The notes below the pieces were generated by a model. It searched no databases and had not been told where the DNA came from. It worked only from the letters and a program-made list of their open reading frames with translations. The translations under genes and the position numbers were made by a program. 64,000 bases of DNA from Parietaria judaica (taxonomy: Eukaryota > Streptophyta > Magnoliopsida > Rosales > Urticaceae), in the NCBI GenBank assembly GCA_954871525.1, contig OX940862.1, positions 34,774,232-34,838,231 of the forward strand, read 5' to 3'. Shown here piece by piece: positions 31,124-40,227 of the stretch. The first letter of the stretch is position 1. Each line of letters opens with the position of its first letter.

Positions 31124-33180
31124 GCTTCACTATCTTTGAATGAGATCTCAAAGTCCGGCTCTTGCCTCGGTATGATCACTGGTCCGGCCTTGAGCTTCCT
31201 CTGATGGGCCTTGATGGAGTTTACTGAGTTACCATGTAGTTGGGAACCTCCCACAATAGTGTAGATTCTACCGATGGGCTCGGGGATGTCGCTGAGCTGC
31301 TCTCCGGAATTCTCCGTTTCTTCGTACGTTTGCTCGTCTGACTCCTCGAGCATATGCACTCGTCCTCTTTTGCTAGGCTGTATGCTTTCGCGCGGCGTTC
31401 TGTGTTGCTCTTCTCTTTTCTGGCCGGTTTGGTGCTGATTTTGGGGAGGGCTTTGCTCGATCGGTTGCCCACTTTTCAGCTCATTGCCGAAGTTTATTTC
31501 CCCCAACTCTCCATTGATGTACTTTTCCGCTAGGCGGGCACGGAGTACCATACAATTCTTCGTATGATGTCCGAACACCTTGTGGAAGTTACACCACGCT
31601 TTCGGGTCGTGTTTCGGGAAACCTTCGTTGTTGTACGGTGGGAAGTCTCTCGAGCTGACCAAGACTTCTCCAGGAGCTTCTTCTGCCTCGATCTGTTCTT
31701 CGAACTCCGCGGTTTCCGAATTTACGTTGAAAACGTACGGGCTTCGCGGGTTCGGTCCGTTATTAGCCCTCGGATTCTGGGTTTGGAATGGGTGCTTCTG
31801 GACTGGGGGGGAATTCCTTTGTCCCCTGAAAGGGATGTTGTGATTTCCGGCCCTAGGCGGCGGCTGCTGCCCGGGTGGTCCGGTGTTCCGTTGATGGACG
31901 GGTAGAGATCCATGTCTCCTTCGCATGGCTTCGAGTTCTTCGCCGTGCCTGATCCAGTTGGATGATCTGTGGATCACGTCTTCGATGGAGTCGTAACGAT
32001 TCACGACGATGTCCGTTTTGAACTTCGAATCGTACCATAATCCGGCCGTAAGAGCGGCTATGGCGGTTTCGTCACTGATCCCGTTTATTTTGACCATGGT
32101 CTTTTTGAACCTGGTCATGAAAGCTCTGAGGGGCTCTCCTCTCTCTTGCTGCAAGGCATAGAGGTTTGCCGCCGTGATCTCAGTTTCCATAAACATGGAA
32201 AAATGTTTGAGAAAAAGGGTCGTTAGCTGTCCGAAGTTGTCTATGGAACGCGGTTCAAGTTTCGAGAACCATTCCATCGCCGGGCCGACCAAATTTTCAG
32301 AGAAATATTGGCAGCGCCCAGCATCCAATTCGTGCGCTTCCAGATGGGCTCGCCCCATCGCAATCCTGAAGGATCTCAAGTGTACTTTGGGATCGGTCGT
32401 CCCGTCGTACTTTGGCACATATACTCGTCCGCCCTCCCTGAGTATAACGTTAGTTATGACAGGCTTAAAGGGTGTCCTTTCTGCCTCCTCCACTAGACGT
32501 TCTATCTCGGGGGCAGCGGTGGTGGCGCTGTGCACGCGAGAGCGCACGTGAATGAGCTTCTCATTCATTTCGGCCATTGAGCGTTTGAGCTCCTCCAATT
32601 CTGTGCGTTGAGGAACTTGTTCGGGGCGCACAGCCTGGAGGGGTTCCTGTCCGTACACCGGGCTGGGATACCTCGGACACGTGACCGGGTGGCCGTTGAG
32701 GGCCTGGCTGATGTTACGGCTTTGCTCGTACCCCGATTGCCGGTTTTGGGGTCCCGGGCGTTGGTGACTGCTCGAAGCAACATTCCCCGCATTGGACGGG
32801 TAGAGACCCGTCAAGGGGGTAAAAAGGGGTGTTCCTGTTTCAGGAGGCAGGGGAGGTGTTGCGGGCCTAGGGCCGCTGGGTAGTCGAGGCTGGTTTCGCC
32901 TTGGCGCTTGCGGATTGTCCACGTCGGCAAAGTCGAAGTGGACAGCGTCGAGCCCGTTCCGGCCTTGATACCCAGAGTTTTGTCCCGGATCAGTCCGGTT
33001 AGCGTTCTGACGACGCTCGTTTCGGGCTTGGCTGGCTTCCAGAGATTCGAGTCGCTGGCGCAGTTCTCGATTCTCAGCAGCGCTAGCCTCTAGCTGAGAC
33101 TGTAGGTTGCTCGATTCCGTGTTTGGATCTGGGTTGTTCACCTCAGACCCGTTCACGATTGCGACTTCGTTGTTGCTCAT
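31078..33180 (-). CDS. Gag of the Tat element (ends early by frameshift)
   Basis: 700 aa from the ATG at 33180 (the frame extends 14 codons further upstream without an ATG). The N-terminal third is rich in Asn, Gln, Pro and Arg with a short coiled coil (QSQLEASAAENRELRQRLES). The capsid-like core around residues 260-400 has VYVPKYDGTTDPKVHLRSF, MEWFSKLEPRSIDNFGQL and LFLKHFSMFMETEITA, then LRAFMTRFKKTMVKI. A zinc-binding WCNFHKVFGHHTKNC follows near 545, the Tat-style variant of the zinc knuckle. The last codons read through the 35-bp duplication to a stop at 31078. Gag would form the virus-like particle. Confidence 0.9.
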   Translation of the reverse strand: MSNNEVAIVNGSEVNNPDPNTESSNLQSQLEASAAENRELRQRLESLEASQARNERRQNANRTDPGQNSGYQGRNGLDAVHFDFADVDNPQAPRRNQPRLPSGPRPATPPLPPETGTPLFTPLTGLYPSNAGNVASSSHQRPGPQNRQSGYEQSRNISQALNGHPVTCPRYPSPVYGQEPLQAVRPEQVPQRTELEELKRSMAEMNEKLIHVRSRVHSATTAAPEIERLVEEAERTPFKPVITNVILREGGRVYVPKYDGTTDPKVHLRSFRIAMGRAHLEAHELDAGRCQYFSENLVGPAMEWFSKLEPRSIDNFGQLTTLFLKHFSMFMETEITAANLYALQQERGEPLRAFMTRFKKTMVKINGISDETAIAALTAGLWYDSKFKTDIVVNRYDSIEDVIHRSSNWIRHGEELEAMRRRHGSLPVHQRNTGPPGQQPPPRAGNHNIPFRGQRNSPPVQKHPFQTQNPRANNGPNPRSPYVFNVNSETAEFEEQIEAEEAPGEVLVSSRDFPPYNNEGFPKHDPKAWCNFHKVFGHHTKNCMVLRARLAEKYINGELGEINFGNELKSGQPIEQSPPQNQHQTGQKREEQHRTPRESIQPSKRGRVHMLEESDEQTYEETENSGEQLSDIPEPIGRIYTIVGGSQLHGNSVNSIKAHQRKLKAGPVIIPRQEPDFEISFKDSEAATLIGPHDDALGPH

Positions 33181-33216
33181 GTTCGCGGAGTGCTTTGAGC
33201 TTTTAGGAGTTAGCGA

Positions 33217-33244
33217 GATCAATTTCCCACAGACGGCGCCAAAC
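33217..33244 (-). promoter_or_regulatory. Primer binding site of the Tat element
   Basis: On the minus strand, directly after the 5' LTR, the sequence reads TTTGGCGCCGTCTGTGGGAA. The TGGCGCC start pairs with the 3' end of a tRNA ending GGCGCCA; tRNA-Asp is a candidate, but the rest of the match is imperfect. It fixes the element's orientation. Confidence 0.7.
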
Positions 33245-34103
33245 TGTTGACGTGGTTTCCCACCTTAATCAGTCAAGTGTGACTTGTAAGCGTATGATAT
33301 TTTTGAATGAAACAATTTGGTGGGAATCCGATCTCTCGCGTTGCAAGCTCACGATTCACCCACGATATATATATATATATGTATATAAGCAATATAAATG
33401 AGACGATGGATTTTTTATAGAGGTTCGTCCCAAAGCGGTAGTTGACTACTTCCCCTGTCAGTTTATTGCGACAATGAACATAGACGGATAGCTACAGGCA
33501 GCTAGATCACGTCTGAGAATAGTAAAGAATAGAGAAGGAGAGAAAGAATACAATGAGATTTCAGAAGGACAAGAATACCGGGTAGAAACTCTTCAGTGTA
33601 TTCTCTCCAGGTTGTAAGTATGTGCGTGTCTTGATTTTAGCTTTAGCTTCGGCATTTATAGACTTCAATTCTTCCCGTTGAGCTTCCAGGAATCGAGGAG
33701 TATTCACTCCGTGCTGACCGGGTTGAATGGACGATCTGGCTACACGTGTCCCACGACTTCGTTCTCGTCGTCGTGTTTGAATTATGCCCGTTGGAGACTT
33801 GACTCTGCACTCCTGGTCTTCCGTCTGAGTTTGAAATATGATGCCGGGTAGAAAATATGACGACTCTACCCTCGTCTTTCTGGGCTGCTACCGAGTGTAT
33901 TTGGGCTTTAGAACTCGTTGGGCCGAGTAGCTTATGTCCGTTGGTTCTTGGTCTGATTGAGAATCTCTTTGGGCTTCTCAAATGGGCTTTTGCGAATACC
34001 AGTTTATTTCTTTAAAGCCTTTTATCATGGTTTGTAAATTTAATTAATTCACAACCTTAGCATTTTATGTCATATTGAATAATGACGAATTTGTACATCA
34101 ACA
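33245..34103 (-). repeat. 5' LTR of the Tat element
   Basis: An 859-bp repeat; partner of 21885-22753 with about seven base differences by eye. Confidence 0.93.
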
Positions 34104-34194
34104 AACAACAAATCCAAATCACATGACATACGTAATTAAAAGAAACACTCTAAAGATCTTAGTCACTCATAATTCTTCTTAGTACTAAATTTGC

Positions 34195-34390
34195 AACTTA
34201 GCCAGCAGATTTTCAGCAATAATACATGTTTAATAGGCGTCGTACTCAGCCGTCTTCATCTGCTCCGGCGAGAAGAACATGGCATCGCACCACTTGAAAG
34301 TCGTCGACGGCTTCGGCTCGAGACCGACACCAACCTCAGTCGCTAACTTATCCATCCCACAAGATTGCACAATATCAACTTTCAGCTGCA
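34195..34390 (-). pseudogene. Exonuclease-fold copy G, C-terminal fragment
   Basis: Reading the minus strand from about 34390: QLKVDIVQSCGMDK, LATEVGVGLEPKP, FKWCDAMFFSPEQMKTAEYDAY, then a TAA at 34230-34232, then in-frame IIAENLLAKL. This is the C-terminal third of the array family with one nonsense change where relatives have Tyr. The N-terminal two thirds are missing. It lies between two large retrotransposons and would otherwise be a neighbour of copies F and H. Confidence 0.8.
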
Positions 34391-34630
34391 CACGATATTT
34401 GGTATAGTAGATATAGTATGAATTTTGTACGAATTTGATATGATATGTGGTATGGAATTTACATTTTTAATCTTACTGTTTGTATTCATACATTTTTCAA
34501 ACTTTTTAATCTTTGAAAACAATAATCACAAATCAATTATGGAATCATGTATTAACTCCTTGAAACTCTGGTATGGAATCAATTTATCAGCTCAATATTT
34601 TTGGTATTAGTTTAATTAACATAGTAAAAA

Positions 34631-35274
34631 TGTTGGGTTTTTCGATGACTTTTCTCAATCCCGAGGCGGAAATCACGGGATATCATCGAACAATAAAGAT
34701 CTAGAATAATTACGAGAATTAAGATACAGTTTAGAGATCGTTACCAAACTTCGGTACTTTTGCCAACTGTACCGAATAACTGCCGATTCCTTTGATTCTG
34801 GAGCTTGTCGAATTTAGGATTTAGCGCCTCAAGTGTTGCGCCTCTATTTCGTACACCACGTCACTCGGGAACGTCTTAGATGACCGGAAAACACCTCGGA
34901 GGATAGGTTAGATCCTAGTTGGTGTTTAGATGATCAACCGATGAATGAACCGGGGAGCAAGCCAAAATTCGACTACCAAAGGGAGGGGAGCTCGAATTTT
35001 CTAAGAGGCTTGGGTTTCTCTAATGTGTGTTCTATTTAATTATGAGTCATATTAGGGTATTTATAATACCCTATGGTCATGACCTAGTGGGCTTTCTAAA
35101 AGCCCACCTAATGGGCTTTCTAAAAGCCCAATCATGGATTAATTAATCTATTATTAATTAATATGAATCATAATTAATACTTGGGCCCGAGTGGGCCCAT
35201 TATGTCGGTTATGGTTATCGGGTCGATATCCGATAACCCGAGAGATACAATATCGGGTTCGGGCATAACCAACA
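34631..35274 (-). repeat. 3' LTR of the copia element
   Basis: 644 bp. The terminal part carries inverted GGGCCC and GTTATCGG / CCGATAAC words that can form hairpins. Confidence 0.93.
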
Positions 35275-36453
35275 ATCTCCCACTTGCACGAACGCACCGG
35301 ATTGGCTATCTCCGTGCACGCACTGCACATAAAGTATTACTCGAGAATGCCGCCTTGGGTTAGATGTACATTCTCTCAGCTACTCATGCCTGGTTCATCA
35401 AAGTTACACGTGAAGTTTGTTTCATTGTAACTTAATCATCATACTCCGTTTCCGTTGCGAGTTCGGTGTGACTCTGTAGGATTCTGTAGTGTTGGCCACA
35501 TACTCATATGAGTATGCAAGAAGTAAGTGGCCTCCACCTAGACTTAACTTCCCCCAATCTACAAAAATTTAAATCCTCTTTTATAGATTAATCGTGGTGA
35601 ACCATGTGGTTCTTTACGATTAAAATATGGTATATGACTGATTCCTTCGACATCCTTTTACATCTCTAGATGCGGCACAGGTCATGGTTAGGAACACCTG
35701 TTAAGCCTGATCTAATGTTTTCTGATTCAGGCATAAGTATTGAAACATCAAAACAGAAACTCTTTTGTTTTGCCTGTGGCCACAGATTTCATTATACTTA
35801 TCCTATTCAGAAGGCCCCGAGTGTATAGCCCCAAAAGGAATGGGGGGATGCATGTTTTCTTGAAACGACATTCCATCCTACAAGGTTTATCACATGCCCA
35901 ACTACAACTGTTATGACTTTCCAGTTACGGTAAGCGTTGAGCTGTAATCTAAGCATGCAACTTACCCAGTGATGGACTCATGATGTTCTCAAACTTTGGA
36001 GTCTCTTCATATCTCTAAGTTTCTCAGTGTCCCCTTATATGAAGGTTTTGTTTCCATGTGAGAATATTTAGAGTGCGAGTCTTCCAGCACTGCTAGTCAT
36101 TCCGACTAGTGCCTACATGTATAAGAATATCTCTCAGATATCAAGGACCCCTTCCTTTTATCTTAACAACATGTACCAATCAATTATGAATATCATTGTT
36201 AGTCCCTCTTTGTTTCTTCATAATGATTTCTTTGACTGGGGAAATTCAAGAATGTCTTGAAGACATCTTAGGAACTACATTTGTATAGCTTGATATCAAT
36301 GATTTGAATAAGATATTGATATTAGCTTTTAAATGATGAAACTTGCCTTTTAAAGAAAATAATAATGTGCTTCAAATTTAATCAAATATAATGATTAAAA
36401 AAAATTTGTCTCCGATCCAAAATCAGATTCAGATAATAAATCGTATCAGACAT
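35275..36453 (-). other. 3' untranslated part of the copia element
   Basis: 1.2 kb between the RT-RNase H stop and the polypurine tract. No frame of interest. The polypurine tract is at its left end. Confidence 0.7.
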
Positions 36454-38310
36454 TTATGGGTTCTTTATCCCAATCCTTTCCGCATGACGAAAGTGTTTTT
36501 CTTTCGATAAAGATTTTGTCATCGGATCTGCTACATTTTCTTCAGTGTCTACTCTCCTCATCTCTATGTCCTTCCGATCAACAATGTCTCTGATCAGATG
36601 GTACTTTCTGAGTACATGCTTTGCTGTCTTGTGTGATCTTGGTTCCTTGGCTTGTGCTATAGCTCCGTTGTTATCACAGAAAAGCTTCACAGGATCACCA
36701 ATGCTAGGAACTACACCAAGATCAGAAACAAATTTCTTGATCCATACAGCCTCTTTTGCAGCATCAGATGCAGCGATGTACTCAGATTCTGTGGTTGAAT
36801 CAGCTACCGTAGCTTGTTTACTGCTGTTCCACGTAACAGCACCACCATTTGCACAGAATACATATCCTGTTTGAGATTTGAAATCATCCCTGTCCGTTTG
36901 GAAGCTTGCATCAGAATATCCTTCAAAAGTTAATTCTTTTGCACCACCGTATGTCAAACATCTATCTTTTGTTCTATTTAAATAACGCAAGATATTCTTA
37001 ACGGCTGTCCAATGGTTAAAACCAGGGTTTGATTGAAATCTGCTTGTCATGCTTAAGGCAAAAGCTACATCTGGTCTAGTACATATCATTGCATACATTA
37101 TTGAACCAATAGCTAAAGCGTATGGAATTTTCTCCATACTTTTGATTTCTTCTGAAGAAACCGGACATTGCTTCTTGGTCAAGTATGTCTTATGGGTCAT
37201 CGGTGTAAAACCTTTTTCCGATTTGTCCATTTTAAACCTTTTAACAATTTTGTCAATATATGTACCTTGGCTTAGAGATAAGATTCTCTGATTTCTATTT
37301 CTTTGAATCTTTACGCCTAGTATATAGGCGGCTTCTCCTAAGTCTTTCATTGAGAAACATTTTCTCAACCACTCCTTCACGCTCAGGAGTTCAGATGTAT
37401 CGTTTCCTATTATCAGTATATCATCTACATAGAGAATCAGGAAAACTATTTTGCTCCCACTCGATTTGATATATACACAAGGATCGTCTTTGTTCTTAAC
37501 AAAACCAAAATCAGTAATTGATTCATCAAAACGACGATTCCAGCTTCGAGATGCTTGCTTAAGACCATAAATTGATCTTTTCAATTTGCAAACCTTATTT
37601 GGATGTTTGCGGTCTATGAAACCTTCAGGTTGTGTCATGTACACATCCTCTTCGAGAACACCATTCAAGAACGCGGTTTTCACGTCAATTTGCCAGATTT
37701 CATAATCATGAAATGCTGCAATGGCTAGCAAGATTCTTATGGACTTGAACATAGCAACAGGAGAGAAAGTTTCATCATAGTCAATACCATGAATCTGTCG
37801 ATAACCTTTAGCGACTAATCTTCCTTTGTAAGTTTGTATTTTGCCATCCATGTCGATCTTCCTTTTGAAGATCCATTTGCAACCAATGGGTTTCGACCCT
37901 TTGGGAGCATCAACGAGGTCCCATACTTCGTTGCTATACATGGAGTCCATTTCAGAGTTCATGGCTTCTAGCCATTTGTCTGAGTCATCTCCCGACATTG
38001 CTTCGTTATAAGATTCAGGTTTTTCACCATCGTCTTCATGAACAGTTTCATCTTCTATTGAAACAAGAAGGTTCAATTTAAGAGGAGGTTGACTCTCTCT
38101 AATTGATCTTCGTGATGTCAGTGTGTAATCTGGTTGCTCATTTATCCCATCTTGTATGGGCACATCGTTTAGAACTATATTTTCTTGAGGTTCTTCATTG
38201 ACAATCTCATTTTCAACTTCTTCGTTTAGAACAACGTTTTCTATTTGGTTATCAACCATGATCTGATCATGATGTTCATAACTCGATGTGTGAGTACCTT
38301 CTGTGTCCAT
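36454..38310 (-). CDS. Copia reverse transcriptase and RNase H
   Basis: A 618-aa frame. After an acidic linker (about 1-75) come the copia RT motifs: WLEAMNSEMDSMYSNEVWDL, GCKWIFKRKIDMDG, KGRLVAKGYRQ, DYDETFSPVAMFKSIRILLA, QIDVKTAFLNG, YGLKQASRSW and the catalytic LYVDDILIIG. RNase H follows: GYSDASFQTDRDD, TESEYIAASDAAKEA, LFCDNNGAIA, HVLRKYHLIRD. It is uninterrupted and looks intact, but the upstream TGA (about 38335) in the same frame separates it from integrase, so normal polyprotein expression is lost. Confidence 0.95.
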   Translation of the reverse strand: MDTEGTHTSSYEHHDQIMVDNQIENVVLNEEVENEIVNEEPQENIVLNDVPIQDGINEQPDYTLTSRRSIRESQPPLKLNLLVSIEDETVHEDDGEKPESYNEAMSGDDSDKWLEAMNSEMDSMYSNEVWDLVDAPKGSKPIGCKWIFKRKIDMDGKIQTYKGRLVAKGYRQIHGIDYDETFSPVAMFKSIRILLAIAAFHDYEIWQIDVKTAFLNGVLEEDVYMTQPEGFIDRKHPNKVCKLKRSIYGLKQASRSWNRRFDESITDFGFVKNKDDPCVYIKSSGSKIVFLILYVDDILIIGNDTSELLSVKEWLRKCFSMKDLGEAAYILGVKIQRNRNQRILSLSQGTYIDKIVKRFKMDKSEKGFTPMTHKTYLTKKQCPVSSEEIKSMEKIPYALAIGSIMYAMICTRPDVAFALSMTSRFQSNPGFNHWTAVKNILRYLNRTKDRCLTYGGAKELTFEGYSDASFQTDRDDFKSQTGYVFCANGGAVTWNSSKQATVADSTTESEYIAASDAAKEAVWIKKFVSDLGVVPSIGDPVKLFCDNNGAIAQAKEPRSHKTAKHVLRKYHLIRDIVDRKDIEMRRVDTEENVADPMTKSLSKEKHFRHAERIGIKNP

Positions 38311-38334
38311 TTCTTGTTCTTGAGTATCTTGTGG

Positions 38335-39057
38335 TCATTGCTCTTCATTAAGAACAATGTTTCTCCCACTAGACTTTCTAGAGAGAAAATCTTCTTCTAA
38401 GAAAACACCGGTTTTGGCAACTATTATTTTGCCTGTGTGTTTTTGATAGAAGTAATACCCAGGAGTTTCTGTTGGGTATCCCACAAAGTTACATTTAACC
38501 GATTTGGGACTGAGCTTGTCAGACATTAGAGTCTTGACATATGCCTCACATCCCCAGATTCTCATGAAATGCAAATCCGGTATTTTTCCTTTCCATATCT
38601 CATATGGGGTTGAAGGAACCGTCTTAGATGGTACACAGTTCAGTGTGGTAGCTGCTGTCATAAGTGCATGTCCCCATAGGGACTCAGGTAAGTCAGTTTT
38701 ACTCATCATTGATCGAACCATGTCCAACAAGGTTCGATTTCTCCTCTCAGATACACCATTTAGTTGAGGCGTACCTGGACGGGTTAGTGATGAAATGATT
38801 CCCATGTCACGGAGGTAAGCTTTGAAATCATCGCTCAAGTATTCGCCACCTCGATCAGATCGTATGGCTTTAACTTTTCTCGCTAACTGATTTTCAGCTT
38901 CATTCTTGAACTGTTTGAACTTTTCAAGCGATTCAGATTTGTGTTCCATTAGGTATACATAACCGTATCGACTGAAGTCATCAGTGAAGGTGATGAAATA
39001 CCTAAAACCTCCTTTATGTAGGTGATGCACTTTTGACAAATTAAAATTTATAGACAT
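38335..39057 (-). CDS. Copia integrase core, N-terminally truncated
   Basis: A 240-aa frame with the D-D-E core: YFITFTDDFSRYGYVYL, IRSDRGGEYLS, and GTPQLNGVSERRNRTLLDMV, then SLWGHALMTAA and the C-terminal YPTETPGYYFY region. The zinc-binding HHCC domain and all of protease upstream are missing. The frame ends in TGA without a recognised readthrough context (CAA TGA CCA) in phase with the RT frame. Confidence 0.92.
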   Translation of the reverse strand: MSINFNLSKVHHLHKGGFRYFITFTDDFSRYGYVYLMEHKSESLEKFKQFKNEAENQLARKVKAIRSDRGGEYLSDDFKAYLRDMGIISSLTRPGTPQLNGVSERRNRTLLDMVRSMMSKTDLPESLWGHALMTAATTLNCVPSKTVPSTPYEIWKGKIPDLHFMRIWGCEAYVKTLMSDKLSPKSVKCNFVGYPTETPGYYFYQKHTGKIIVAKTGVFLEEDFLSRKSSGRNIVLNEEQ

Positions 39058-39453
39058 TTAAGAATGTCTATAATCTTAGAATATTGGAACTAAAAGATTG
39101 TTTTATTATGCACTTTAGAATTAAATGTTTATGACTTATCATAAATCAACACATTAATATTAACAAACTTAATATCTTAGATAATAAAATATTCAAAACA
39201 TTATTCCAAAAACAAACTTAATGGAAAGTCTAAACATAAATAAATCAATCATTATTCACTTGAAACTAAAACTCAAGATGAAAAAGAAGACGGATAACTT
39301 GGATGTCTTGTCACATGAACAGGACATTGTAAGTTTTCAGAGTCTCTACTCCTCTTCTTCTTCTTCTTCCTCTTCCTCTTCTTCTTTATCAGATTCTTCT
39401 GTGTGAGAAACAATATTTCAACAACACATGTTAGTAACTAGATTACTACATAT
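39058..39453 (-). other. Replacement segment between copia gag and integrase
   Basis: 396 bp of AT-rich, non-coding sequence with a CTT-rich run at 39347-39385, where protease and the integrase zinc finger should be. It marks the internal deletion. A spliced intron is less likely because the missing domains are not found elsewhere in the element. Confidence 0.6.
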
Positions 39454-40227
39454 TCAATGAATCTTTAAGATTTTGGTTATAACGTTTATACCTGAGCTTG
39501 AGGGTCCGACATTGATAGTCTCAGAGACTTTGTCTGGTGAGTCTTTACTCATCTTGGATTTTCTCATAGTTTCAATGTCTTCCAATTTTCTTTTTCTTTC
39601 TGCCTTCATATTTTCTTCGCCAATTTCAAGTAAATCGACGAGGTGGTCAAAGTTGCAGTTTCCTTCTATAAGGATGTTAACTGTCTTTCGCAGTTCTGGA
39701 ATGAGAGACTGGAGTACGCAAAATCTTCTCATGCCTATATCGACATAGAACCCAGATTGTTGAAGTCTGTCTGCATAGCTCATCAGCCTGTTGTAATGTT
39801 CTCTAACGGTACTGTTAATGGACATCTTCACATTAAACAGTTTCCACAACAGCTGATACCTTCTTGTGGGGTTCCGATCCCCATAAGTTTTCTCAAGGTA
39901 TAAGATAGTATCATGTGCATTCAAGTTCTCGATCTCACGTCTTATGATCGGCATCACAGATGACATAATGAGTCGGTGAATATGAATGGACTTCATTGTA
40001 TAATGACGATAGCTAATCCAGTCTTCTTTTGAGCCTGTATCTCTGTCAGGCATAGAAGGCGGCAAATCCTTGGCTATGAAACCAAGATCGTCGTTCCTTA
40101 GCATTCTTTTGAATGCCTCTGACCAGGTCACGTAGTTGGAATCGTCAAGACGATTGTTTTCCACTGCAGCTTTGAAATCTTTCACTGCTTCTGAAGCCAT
40201 GAGATTCAATGGGTCCATATCTAACAT
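39454..40227 (-). CDS. Copia Gag (lacking the zinc knuckle)
   Basis: 257 aa from MLDMDPLNLMASEAVKDFKA. It has the copia Gag pattern: NYVTWSEAFKRML, LEKTYGDRNPTRRYQLLWKL, VREHYNRLMSYADRL, FCVLQSLIPELRKTV. The frame ends after a Ser-rich stretch (VGPSSSGINV), where the CCHC zinc knuckle should follow, at the start of the internal deletion. Confidence 0.88.
   Translation of the reverse strand: MLDMDPLNLMASEAVKDFKAAVENNRLDDSNYVTWSEAFKRMLRNDDLGFIAKDLPPSMPDRDTGSKEDWISYRHYTMKSIHIHRLIMSSVMPIIRREIENLNAHDTILYLEKTYGDRNPTRRYQLLWKLFNVKMSINSTVREHYNRLMSYADRLQQSGFYVDIGMRRFCVLQSLIPELRKTVNILIEGNCNFDHLVDLLEIGEENMKAERKRKLEDIETMRKSKMSKDSPDKVSETINVGPSSSGINVITKILKIH

Larger units (their letters stand above)
21885..34103 (-). 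mobile_element. Ty3/gypsy retrotransposon, Tat type, with antisense gene
   Basis: A 12.2-kb element in minus orientation. The LTRs at 33245-34103 (5') and 21885-22753 (3') begin TGTTGACG or its complement and differ by about seven substitutions plus a TA-run length, under 1%. Flanks AACCA and AACAA suggest a 5-bp target duplication with one mismatch. The primer site is at about 33217-33244 (minus TTTGGCGCCGTCTGTGGGAA) and the polypurine tract (AGGGGGCTAAC) at about 22754-22764. The order is gag, protease, RT-RNase H, integrase, tandem repeats, then an antisense spliced gene. That extra antisense gene next to the 3' LTR is characteristic of the Tat lineage. A 35-bp duplication breaks gag-protease, so this copy is damaged though young. 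Confidence 0.93.

Noticed and set aside
39058..39453. Copia gag-integrase gap as a spliced intron
   Set aside because: The missing protease and integrase N terminus are not present elsewhere, so splicing would not give a complete polyprotein; a deletion explains it better.
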